From Pseudofabraea citricarpa (taxonomy: Eukaryota; Ascomycota; Leotiomycetes; Helotiales; Dermateaceae), in the NCBI GenBank assembly GCA_029641185.1, contig JAPWGK010000002.1, forward strand, positions 2,852,001 through 2,916,000: a stretch of 64,000 nucleotides of DNA, written 5' to 3'. The translations under genes and the position numbers were made by a program. Positions 9,917 to 19,933 of the stretch are shown in pieces (the first letter of the stretch is position 1; every line of letters begins with the position of its first letter). The notes beneath the pieces were generated by a model that did no database searches, was not told the DNA's origin, and saw nothing but the letters and a program-made list of their open reading frames with translations.

Positions 9917-12908
9917 TTAGTCCTCCCATTCCATACGGTCTTCATCACCATGCTCCCAGCCCCCAGATGTGAGAAGCGATTCAGCCTCAGAATCAATCAG
10001 CTCGATGAGTGATCTGCCACAGTATTCCTCGATCTCTTGACCATCCTTACCAATCAGGACGGCTAGGTTGTCATTGTAAGAGTTCTTGAGATGGCCGACA
10101 CCTTGGAACCGCGTGGCGCAGATAACAAGCCATTTGACCTTGAAAGCGCCAGCAGATTCCCAGTTGATAGCCTTCTGCCAGGATGGCACTTCGACCGATC
10201 CGGGGAGGGATTCCATACGTGCCTGCCATCGAATGAGTAGCTGCATCTTTTGGAGGGGAAGGGGGACTGACGTAGCCTTGGAATGCTTTAGACTTGTTGA
10301 TGGAGAAAACTAGAATAACGTTTTGGCAGGTTTGGAATGCTTCTTTAAGGATCTCACCCACATGTACCTGTGTAGTCCATATCGACTATCTTCGAATAAG
10401 CAGGCCACAAACTCGGTGTGTGCTGGAGCCAACTTACATCTTCAATGCATCTCAGGACGTTCTCTTCATTAAACGACTTGACAATAAAATATCTAGTGTC
10501 TGCTCGGGTCAGGTCAGTTGGGGACTTGGATAGGGTTTCAAATATTGGCAGACACTTGTCAATCAATAACTCGGCGAAGTATACAATATAAATTACAATT
10601 CGCATGTGAGATGCATGCTTTACTACTGCAAACAAAGCTGAATATACTACATTCAATTGTAACAAGGAAATTTGTAGCAAAAGGAGTGGATGGTGTTCAC
10701 GCACCGCCTTTGCCACCTCTGCTAAATCCCTTCGTGTCCTTGAACGGCTTCCGATTCGCAATTGTGTGGCCGTAAGGCTGCGCCCTTAGGTCGTCGCGAG
10801 GGAATGGACCTGGGTTATCTCCATAGTCTTCCCGATCGCGGTCACCACGTCCACGTCCGCGTCCTCGACCCCGAAAATTGGAATCAAAAGCACGACCTCG
10901 GTAGTTTCCACGTGTCACATACTCTCCACGGTGGGAATACTCTCGGCGGGGGGTCAACCATTCATCATCATCGTCAAACTTGGAGCGACCGGCTGATCGA
11001 TCTTGGTGCCCTCTCCAACCTGGGGAAAGTTCTCGACTATCTGCTCTTTCACGGGTGCGTCCTTCTTCTCTGCTATAGTTGTCTCGATCATCGTGAGAAT
11101 AGTCGAGTGAACTACGACGGGAAGAGTTGTAACCACCCGACTTCGGACGGCGATCTTCAACTTCGTCTTTGACTCGTGCGCGGACTTCACTTCGAGCTAT
11201 CTTGCCAGGTGGAGCATTCTCATGTAGCCCTTGCACATCACTGTGAGTACGCTTGTTAGAAGAACCACGCTTTTCAAGTGCCTCATTTGATGCGGGTATA
11301 AGTTTGTCTGATGCCTTAGTTGGTGCGGGTGGGGGAGGCATAGTAGCAACTGTGGGAAAGCCATGTTCTTGTGACGCGAGGTCGGCAAGAATTTTCTCTT
11401 TTTGGGCGTCAAGTGCTGCGATCTGTCGATGAGCTGCTAATTTCTTTTCTCGAAAACCTGTATTATGATAGCCCGTAAAATCAAGCCAGTCTTTCAGGTC
11501 ATCATCGACTTGAAGGAGCTGTTCAAGAGTGGGTACTGCTTGCCGAGTTGCTTCTTTTCTCTCGTCCTTTTTCTCGTTCTTTCTTTCATCCTTTCTCTCA
11601 TCCTTTCGATCATTTCTGCTGGTTTCTGCTCTGCGATATGCCTCACTTTGATCACGCAATTCTCGTCGGGGAAATGGTCTTCGGTCTTGTTCTTGGGGCA
11701 TCTTTCGCTCTTGGGTATACTCTGTTTGGGAACGCCTTCTCTCAGGTCGGTGCTCTTGCTCCTCACGCCGGTCATCACGAGATCTCTGTGGCTTCTGTTG
11801 CCCAAGAACTCGGCGTGGAGACTCTTGTTGTCTGTCGCGATCAGAATCAGGCTTAATATTAAGTTCTTCGCGTGAAGGCCGAGATGGATGTTCAGTTGAG
11901 TTTTTGGTTGAAGTAAGGACTACATCAGTATCTTTTGATACAGTTGGCAATCTTGCAGGTTTTGATGGTGTTTCAACGACTGGTGTTTCAAGAATTTCAC
12001 CTTCAGATATATCTGATACATGACTTGCACGTCTGCCATCATTTGTATTCATTGCATCATTAAGATCGATTGGCTTCTCCGGGCTGCCTGGCAATGGCAT
12101 CTTCGTAGGGCTTCCTGACGAAGATGCTTGCGACTTCGCTGGCAGCTCAGACAACTTGGCTGTGTGATGGGGCGGGATTTCTTGGGCAGCACGAGCATCT
12201 TCGTGTACGGACTTCTCTTTGGCAGTTGTCTCTTGTTTTGTTTGGTCTGGGGCTGAAAATTCCGATATCAATTTGTCGATATCGATCTCATTGCTAGGGA
12301 CAGGCATGGCAGGTTTAGGGGAACCACGTTGTGAGATCGAATTTTCGACAGCGTTTGGCTGCTTTGTTTGCTTAGATGCGCCATTCGGAGTGGCTGTTCT
12401 CTTTCGGATTTCCTGTTCCTTCAGTAGTCTCGCCTTTAATTCTCTGGCCCTATCGTTAATGGGGGTTGGTCGAGGAGTGACGGAGACTGGTTGTGGTTGT
12501 GGTTGTGGCTGTGGTTCGGGTTGAGGTTGAGGTTGAGCTTGTGCCTGTTGGTGTGGATTGTAGTTGGGAGAAGAAAACTGTTGCAATGTCTTAGCATGAG
12601 TTATTTGACAAACGGACGAAGATCGATCGGTCTAAGAACAGATGGAGATCGATCTAAATATATATAATTACCTGTGCTTGGTGATGGGGGATTTGATTTT
12701 GCATGAAAGATGCCTCATCATAATTGCCAATGTTGGATTGGAAATCGGGGTTGAAGGCCTCTCCATTGGCATCAAAGCTCATGTTCCGAGGGGTGTCGGG
12801 AAACATCGGCACCAAAGGATTTCCAAAGGGGTCTGTTGCTTGAAAATCATCTGGCAAGAAGTTGTTTGAGAACTGTCCATTGTTCCCAAAAGGGTTGTTC
12901 GGCCACAT
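9917..12908 (-). CDS. YTH-domain RNA-binding protein (putative m6A reader)
   Basis: There are five exons on the minus strand: 12908-12672, 12577-10705, then 10637-10438 (or 10499-10438), 10385-10272 and 10222-9917. The protein is 909 residues (863 with the shorter third exon). The N-terminus is NPF/Asn-rich. The long second exon is disordered, with Gln-Pro repeats, Arg/Glu/Asp-rich stretches (ERKDERKNEKKDERK) and an RG-rich run (FRGRGRGRGRGDRDRE). The C-terminal YTH domain reads DTRYFIVKSFNEENVLRCIE, SIWTTQVHVGEILKEAF, VILVFSINKSKAFQGYARM and KVKWLVICATRFQ. Candidate aromatic-cage tryptophans are SIW and the two in PSWQKAINWE. YTH proteins bind N6-methyladenosine or related RNA marks; the YTH fold is clear and the m6A specificity is inferred. 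The acceptor of the fourth exon was chosen at 10386 because it restores the conserved W-T-T-Q. Confidence 0.9.
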
Positions 12909-13370
12909 GGTGTAGGCAGACTGTTCTCATGAGGTGGTATTCTCGTCCACTTGATTGATTGCAGTGTCGGGGGGCACGATCACCACAGCTTTCGCCGGAC
13001 AAGTTCATCCAGTCGCAGGCTGCTTAGAGGTGTCGTCTTAGGCCACCACAGTAGAATTTCTGCAAAACAGAACTACAGTGGCCGAAAATTCGGCGTTGGT
13101 TGTTGATGCAATGAGAGCTTAGATCGTTGGTTGGGCTGCAATTGCTTGACGCGCATCGCAAGTAAATTTAGACTTTGGGTTAGCGTGCCACTAGCGCTCA
13201 ATTAGGCGCTAGTGTCTTTCAGCCTTGTGATTAAGGTTTGCCATAGCGAGCAGACATGCAACAAGCTGTGATACTGCAAGAGTTTGGGATCGAATTTCAC
13301 ATGGCAATTAGCATCTTGAAGATGATGTTCGGTAATAATAAGGTTGATTTTCTACATCTGCTTCTTTTAA
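12909..13370. other. Intergenic region between GPI18 and the YTH gene
   Basis: This 462-bp gap is the 3' flank of GPI18 and the promoter of the YTH gene, both on the minus strand. It holds a 9-bp inverted repeat (listed separately) and no coding exon. Confidence 0.7.
13189..13214. repeat. Inverted repeat, 9-bp arms
   Basis: CACTAGCGC and GCGCTAGTG are perfect complements separated by 8 nt. It may form a hairpin in the GPI18 3' region or be a binding site in the YTH promoter; nothing in the sequence decides which. Confidence 0.7.
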
Positions 13371-14818
13371 TCATGCTGGTGGCAAGAAAGATGAAAAGAG
13401 CACGCCTTGGATGACTGCATACATAACCATGAATCTTACAAAGTAATCCGTCTTCACTTTTGAGGATGTGGCAGCTTGTCCTACGTACCACATCCATACA
13501 GGAGATGCAGATGATATCCGAGTTATTATCTGCACATGCGCAGCTGCCAGAGTAAGCATGGTCAACATTAGTTGAGATGCAGCCATGTTCCGGACGAGGG
13601 CTTTCGTCGGCACCTCATTCTCATCAGCACGAGGTCCTTTGATCAAGGTTGGCTTTCCTGCAGTAGTGGGCGATTCGGGCAATCTACCCACAAGTGCCCA
13701 AAGCCCTGACTTTGTCATGATTCCAAGCATGGGTGTAGCAAGGAGGAATAGAGGGATATTAGAAACCGTCCAATAACGAAGAAATCCCACATTCCTTGGA
13801 CGAGTTTTAGCTTGTGCTTCTAGCTGTTGAAATCTAAGGACTTACCAGTAATGCTCCTGAACAAAAGTATAGATGCTCGGTATAGTTTTGCGGCACCATG
13901 GCCGTGACACGGTGCTCTCATCCTGGCTGCAAAACTCCTGGTAAGCAATATACTGTGGTAGGATGAATCCAATGGCCACCATAATGCCGCCTAAGCCGGT
14001 AAATAATAAGCGGCGGATTATGGCCAGTCTAAACGTATGCCAGAGGTTGGCGAGTAGACGAAGCGCTTCCTCAAGGAATAAGAGACCATTCAGGAGTCCA
14101 TTGCTTCGGAAAGTTGTAGCAATGCCAAATACTATGCCAGCTGCAAGTATGCGAGCGTCGTGGCTCGTGGAAGCTTGCTTCTGACAGCGAAAGCTTTGCG
14201 TGAAGAGAAGACAGCCGAGGAAGCTCAGAAGAGCACATGAACTTTCAGCATAGGGAGCTGAGAGAAACAGGCCCGCTGGAGATATCACATGAAGAAGACT
14301 TGTTGTTAGAGCCAGGCGTTTCTTGTTCACTGCTGGAAATAGAGTTCGAGACAGCTTATACAGAACAAGCACAGAAAGCAGATGGGAGAGGTGTGCAATG
14401 CAAGTGGCCACCAGGGCTTCGAGGTCTTCATGTGCTGGCACGCCAACCTTTACCAAGCCTATCGTTCATCAGCGACCGTAGCATACCGGATCTGAATCCA
14501 TCAATCACCTGCGGTGCACAAAGCAATCAGACGGCTGAACCCCCAGCCAAAAGCCCACTCCTGTTCATGGAGATAGCCGCGGTTGGCAGTCTTGACGAAG
14601 TATATCGCGTCCCATCTTGTCAGTTTCGCTGTCAGATGACTTAGACCAGGCCATTGGGGTCGATCGGTAGGAACACCTGCATGTATCAGACTGGTCGAGG
14701 TATCGTAGCCCGGTCCCGGGCTACTGGCGGCAATGACGAGCAGGAGGGACTTCCAAGCTACGAAGGCGGCAGCTAAAGTTCGATATGGCGCGTCGAGAGA
14801 TCCGGACCACGACGGCAT
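13371..14818 (-). CDS. GPI18: GPI mannosyltransferase 2 (PIG-V/Gpi18 family)
   Basis: Three exons on the minus strand, 14818-14509, 14458-13846 and 13794-13371, give 448 residues. Introns of 50 and 51 nt are in frame with consensus-like ends. The enzyme adds the second mannose to the GPI anchor precursor in the ER lumen, using dolichol-phosphate-mannose. The sequence has the family features: a luminal acidic motif after the first helix (LTRWDAIYFV, with Asp in WD), then RGYLHEQEWAFGWGFSRL, and many hydrophobic helices including ISPAGLFLSAPYAESSCALL and FRSNGLLNGLLF. The last exon restores WNVGFLRYWTVSNIPLFLLA and ends with a hydrophobic VMYAVIQGVLFSSFLPPA. Length matches the family. The start at 14818 is the first ATG and precedes a membrane helix, as expected. 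Confidence 0.93.
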
Positions 14819-15532
14819 GACGAAGACAGATGAAGGAGCGTCGGCGGTGTTTGTGTTGCTGTCCTATCCCTCCTATGAGTCCTATCCTATCCCGTACCCG
14901 CAGGCCTCGTCTATCGCTGTGGCGGAACGGACGAACTAATTGTGCGAGTTGACAGGCGGTGAAGAAAGCTGGCAGTGGCAGGGCATCTTGGTCCCCTTGC
15001 AGGGGGTTTTCCAGATTGTTCTAGGACTTGCTTGACTTGCTTGACTTGACTTTCCTGAGTCCCAAAGGCTAAAGGCTTTGAAGGGTCTGTGCTAATGCGA
15101 GTGCTAAAAGCAGACGCTGGATTACGTGGTACGAGAATCCTTTAGGCTTTACAGTAGGGGGAGGGGGAGGGGGGAAATGAGATACTGTAAAGGGGTCGGT
15201 TATTATTGATCTTATGTTTTCCTTAGTGTTGACGGTCGTGGGATGCTGAAGCCTGAACCACGCGAGCGGCACGCAGACGTCGCACACGCGTACCGTACCG
15301 TATGTCGTAAAGCGTTGTCGTAGAGTAGAGTAGAATGCGGTAGTCGGCAGCCTCGTAGATTTAAGAGTCTTTTCTTAGAATCTTCATTGGCTTGTGGGAT
15401 GGGGGTGGATATGATGGACATGGTGGACATGGTGGCTACCCCGAGGCGTCCAGTGGCAGGGCGGTGTTCACGATGCCAGGCCCCACGACGACATGCATCC
15501 GTCTCGCAGCTCGCTTCACCGGGTTCGCTTTT

Positions 15533-15579
15533 GGGGGTGAAGGGGGGTTGAAGGGGGGATGAAGGGGGGTGTAGGGGGG
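15533..15579 (+). repeat. Five-tract G-quadruplex-forming repeat
   Basis: One run of 5 G and four runs of 6 G (15533-15537, 15542-15547, 15553-15558, 15564-15569, 15574-15579) are separated by 4-5 nt loops, a textbook potential quadruplex and also a roughly 11-bp tandem repeat. It lies in the divergent promoter region upstream of GPI18. Confidence 0.8.
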
Positions 15580-15676
15580 ATGTAGGCCCCTGTAAGATAC
15601 TGTAAGATACTGCAGAGCTGCAGGTGCGAGCGAGCGAGAGCCTGGGAAGTTCAACAGAGGGGTAGCCTACTACTGT

Positions 15677-15699
15677 CTGTACTGTACGATACAGTACAG
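15677..15699. repeat. Perfect 10-bp palindrome (CTGTACTGTA)
   Basis: CTGTACTGTA and TACAGTACAG are exact reverse complements with a 3-nt CGA spacer. Related TACTGTA/TACAGTA words occur nearby (15594-15612, 15671-15690). Confidence 0.8.
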
Positions 15700-17123
15700 T
15701 GCACGCCTACGGTACAAGCCTGCAAGCCTGCAAGCCTACAAGCCTACAAGCCTACTACTGTACCAGCCCTGTAGAGGTAATGCAACCCCCTCAGTTCCAG
15801 TGGCAGTGCCATCTTACCTTGTTGAGTAAGAAAGTCTTCTCACTAACAAGTTGGTCATCTGGCTTCGTGCAGTGCAGCAGATGAGACACGCTGCCGAACA
15901 CATGGGATTCTTCAAGTCAAGAACTGGTTCGATTCGACAACTCTGTTCTCTGTTCCTGTGGCATTCGGAGCCTTCTGAAATCCGCAGCCGAGGGACACAG
16001 CTCTAAAATCGCACTCGGCACATCGCTGACCCCGCCAAGAACCCGAGATCAGAAATCTGGCTGGTCGCTGTGGCACTCGCTGATCGTCCTGATCACCAGC
16101 CAGCCCGAGCTTACAGGGGCTACAGCGAATGGAGATGCCATTGGACGCCCAGGACACTCTACACTCTCCGGCATCCCGACGTCAAGAACAAAAAAGACAA
16201 GGCCCTTCTTTTAGACTTCGTTCCCCTCCAGTCAGTCTCCAGTCAGTCAGGCAGTCAGTCGTATATCGGACCAGCCAGTGCGAACGGTAAAAGGAAGAGA
16301 GAGAACGAACCAAGCCAAAAACAAACCAAAACAAAACAAAAGAAGAAGAAAAAAGACAAACGCACAACGGGCGAGCTAATCGACCCCACGCTGCTCCCTA
16401 CCCTGCCCTGCCCTGCCCTGCCCTGCCCTACCGATACCTACAGTATACTTACAGTACTTACCTACTGTCTACTACTGCACCACCTACCTACACTACTTAT
16501 ATCCTGAGCACCCACCCCTCACCGTCGGGACTTACTTGTACTTGGGGTATGCTGTATGCTGTTTGCTGTTTAATGCTGACGGCCTGAATCATCCCAAACC
16601 ACCATTACCACCACTACCACCTCCTCCACCAATCTAGGTAAGCTCCCTCCCTGTTCGCTGCGCTGCTGAGCCTCTTTTCAAATTTCACCTCTCTCTCCCT
16701 CCCTCCCTCTCGACATTCTTCCCTTTTCTCCCCTTCCCCCCTTTCGTCATCCTCTGTCACTGTCACTCGCGAGCTCAACCCCCAATTCTCAATTCTCAAC
16801 TCTCAACTCTGATCGGGAATTCCACGCTGACCTGCAAAAGAAAAAGAGGAAAAAGAGGTGCCGGTCATCAATCGTCATTCGCTCGCTCGCTCCCTGGTAG
16901 CTCTCACCTCAGCTTTGACTTGACTTCTCAGCCTTGCGTCTCAGCTTGGCCATTCTGAATTACTATTTACTTCAAATGCAAGCAACTGCGACAAACTTTC
17001 TTTCTGCACACCCGAGACCTGCTCGACCATCTTCAAAGCTATCTCCATCGAGGACCCTGAACGCGCGCGCCCCAATTACTGGGGCGTGCCTTCACCCGCA
17101 ACAACAGTTCACCACAATCAACA

Positions 17124-18971
17124 ATGTTTCTCCATTCGGGAGCCTCCTTCCATGGCCATGAGTATTCCTCAACCTCAGCTCCTTCCTCGCCCGATGTGCG
17201 AGCCAAACCCTTTCCGAGGCGGCCTCTGCTGCGATCGACCTTTTCGACGCCGGTCCCACGAGCAGCTACCATTTACGAGAATCCAATACCAACTATACTT
17301 CGACAGCAGAGACCAACATCGGATTACAAGCCTAAGAGCACCGCCATTGAGAGTATTGTACGCTTCCAGGAACCAGACATAGACAACATGAGCGAGGATG
17401 CGAGGTCGGTGGCCAACTCCGAGACAAGTGAGACGACTGCGGGTGGGGGAAGACGTCGTCGACGGACAATTCGCACCAGTACAGCACTGCATCTGGCACA
17501 TCCGGCTCCAACTCTGGCTACGCAGAAACAGAAACTTTTACATGTCCGCCCGAAATTATTGCTTCAGCTGCAGCAGCTATCTCCGGGCGCGAGACCGAAA
17601 CCCGTGATTGATGTATTACCATCATTTGTTATCATTCCGCGATTACTGACAAAGTTTCCCCGCATGTTCCGAGGCCGTGGCGAGCTGGGTGCAAACGACG
17701 TGATGGTGGTCAGAAGCGAAGATTATGGCGTTCCGGACCACGGTGTGAACGAAGGCCAAGATTCAGACGAGGAAGGATTAGCTAGCAGAGATCTGATTGC
17801 TGTCATTTGCCAAGTGGCAAAGGCCGAAGATGGCTCTCAGGGTGGTGCGGAAATCACTTTGAAAGACGGCACCGTCTGGAAAGCTAGTCCAATGCCCAAG
17901 GGATCTTTTGAGTTTACCAGCACGGATCTGTCAGGCCAACGAACGACGGCCAGATGGGTACGCAAGACTCTACCGCGAGTCAATATCGATCAGCCATCTA
18001 CCGGCCTGCCGGAATACAAATTTAATTTCAGTATGATCAATCCGAATTCGCGACGTCATCCCATAATGGCAACCATCACTCAAAAAACCTTGGATATTCC
18101 TGACTTCTACACATCTGTATCCGCGTCCGCCGGCAAATTCCCCCCAACTTCCCCTCTGCCCGTAGGACATGGCATCTCAGATTACCAAACGACAGATGAA
18201 GACATAACTCTAGAACGCACTGTCAAGGCCATTGACGAGGCGACGAAGTCCTTGATTCAAGTTACCGGTGTCTGGATAGCGCTTCGTGAAAATTGGAGTC
18301 CTTATTTCAGATACAGTGATCCTTGCATTGGAGCGCCTTCCAGCCCTCGGAATATATCCCATGGGAGGGTCAGGTCGTTGTCACATACTCCAGATACTTT
18401 TCGACCAAGTCCAAGCGGCTCATTGTCACCTGACTCTTTACACAGCACTTTTGGTCCAGCCGGCAAGATGCTCAAGAAAGGCCAGACTAAGTGTCTAGTG
18501 GGTTCTGGATCTCCACCGAATCAGTCGCAACCGGTACCCAAACGAGCGGTATCAACTGGCACAGCCTTTATGCAACGCGCTGCTGCCCGAAAAGGAGGGA
18601 ATGCTCCCAGCACCGTAGCTAGTGATAGTGAGGGAGAGCATCAGCTACCAAAACACGCCGCAACGGATCCTGCAATATATACAAACCGCGCATCGACACC
18701 CGTATTACAACTTCCGGGTTCGCCGGCCACGACTCCAGATACCCCTACCAAACCGCAGCGAAGAAAGTCTGCGTTCTTTCCTTCGAGCAGGTCAAAGAAC
18801 TTGGTTCAGGAGACAGAGGTGCCGAGAGCTAGCTTTGATATTGCCGATGTAAAAAGAATATCTGATTATGGTGAGAGACCTAAAAGTAGTAGGTGGCGGA
18901 CCTTCACAGGTCTATTTCGACGTAGCAACAAAAGAGCTACAGGTTCCGAGGAGATGCAGATACCCGCTTAA
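17124..18971 (+). CDS. Uncharacterised conserved fungal protein, Ser/Pro-rich with a basic C-terminus
   Basis: This is a single-exon frame of 615 residues; the first ATG after an in-frame stop is used. I cannot assign a named function. The middle part (residues about 160-345) looks folded and conserved: LLTKFPRMFRGRGELGANDV, DLIAVICQVAKAED, AEITLKDGTVWKASPMPKGS, ARWVRKTLPR and FNFSMINPNSRRHPIMATIT; its mix of strands would suit a small beta-rich domain. The N-terminal 110 residues and the C-terminal 200 are disordered, with Ser-Pro sites and a basic end (SSRWRTFTGLFRRSNKRA) that could bind membranes or nucleic acid. No signal peptide or convincing membrane helix is seen. Codon use and intact length over 1.8 kb argue that the gene is real. 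Confidence 0.8.
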   Translation: MFLHSGASFHGHEYSSTSAPSSPDVRAKPFPRRPLLRSTFSTPVPRAATIYENPIPTILRQQRPTSDYKPKSTAIESIVRFQEPDIDNMSEDARSVANSETSETTAGGGRRRRRTIRTSTALHLAHPAPTLATQKQKLLHVRPKLLLQLQQLSPGARPKPVIDVLPSFVIIPRLLTKFPRMFRGRGELGANDVMVVRSEDYGVPDHGVNEGQDSDEEGLASRDLIAVICQVAKAEDGSQGGAEITLKDGTVWKASPMPKGSFEFTSTDLSGQRTTARWVRKTLPRVNIDQPSTGLPEYKFNFSMINPNSRRHPIMATITQKTLDIPDFYTSVSASAGKFPPTSPLPVGHGISDYQTTDEDITLERTVKAIDEATKSLIQVTGVWIALRENWSPYFRYSDPCIGAPSSPRNISHGRVRSLSHTPDTFRPSPSGSLSPDSLHSTFGPAGKMLKKGQTKCLVGSGSPPNQSQPVPKRAVSTGTAFMQRAAARKGGNAPSTVASDSEGEHQLPKHAATDPAIYTNRASTPVLQLPGSPATTPDTPTKPQRRKSAFFPSSRSKNLVQETEVPRASFDIADVKRISDYGERPKSSRWRTFTGLFRRSNKRATGSEEMQIPA

Positions 18972-19933
18972 TCCTTAAAGCATTACAACAACGCCAGCAG
19001 GCGGCAATCATAGAACTTTCTTATGTATATAGATTCAGGATTATGGGTTCGGTTTGGGGCCACGGCCAATTGGCTATCATGGTTGGCAAGGCGTTTATGT
19101 TTTTTGGAGTTGGACATTACGGAATGTGGCGGCAGGCTTATGTTTATATACTTCAGCACGTAGTGCGCAAAAACCTCCGGTCGTTGGAGACAATGAATGA
19201 TCATACTTCCCTCTGTACTACTCTGAAACTCTCATCATGGCCAAAAGCATGATCAAGGCATCTGTGATCACGTATGTCTCTGATCTTACTAACCAGGGGC
19301 GGAAGGCGTTGCGTCTCGCTAATGCCTAATATTTCGTAACGGAAGCAGCAACATACATAAAGGAAGCGTTACCATCACTCTCCTTCAAGCCTCACAGCTT
19401 TTCAAAGTTGTCGACTTTACAACAGTAAAGTCTTGTTCACGACAAGTATCGGTACACCTCAAACTAATCACCATTATAGATCTGCCTTACATCTTGGGTC
19501 CGGCCGCTCCCAAAACTTCCGCCTCGTGATTAGTCATCTCCATTCTGCAGCCTTGCATCTCCAGGCCGTACGACGTTGACTCGAAGCATCTTTAACATTC
19601 GGAGTTTGCATAAATCCACGCCCTTCTCTACTGTACCTGGGACAAATCAATGAGAGCGACAGACTCTGGTCCTTCAACCCGCGTGGGTACTTGCCAGCAC
19701 TTGGAAACTTCATTGGTTGCGTAATCCAGACAATCCATCGACAGGTTCGCTCGTGTGACATACTACTGGGCCAGCCTTCATCCACGTTCGATCTCTGTAC
19801 TTTTGTGTAAGGGAGATCTTTTCTGTCCTCGTGGTGTCTTGGGAATTTGCTAAAGAACTTGTTATAACTAGGTGGCCTCAAAGCCTCTACCAAATCTGGT
19901 CCGTACCAACATCGCCGCCCCATCCCGCAGAAG
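18972..19933. other. Intergenic region upstream of BLM10
   Basis: It contains the 3' flank of the 17124-18971 gene and the BLM10 promoter, in the same orientation. Short frames on both strands have no recognisable domain. Confidence 0.65.

Larger units (their letters stand above)
14819..17123. other. Divergent intergenic region with G-tracts, palindrome and simple repeats
   Basis: It separates GPI18 (-) from the uncharacterised gene at 17124 (+). It contains two G-rich tracts (15157-15174 and 15533-15579), a perfect palindrome at 15677-15699, AAGCCTGC/AAGCCTAC repeats near 15714-15752, CCCTG repeats near 16398-16428 and CT-rich tracts near 16690-16740. I see no supported gene; the frame at 16070-16507 is low-complexity. 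Confidence 0.6.

Noticed and set aside
15860..15960. GGTTCGATTC word resembling a tRNA T-loop
   Set aside because: No acceptor, D or anticodon stems can be formed around it.
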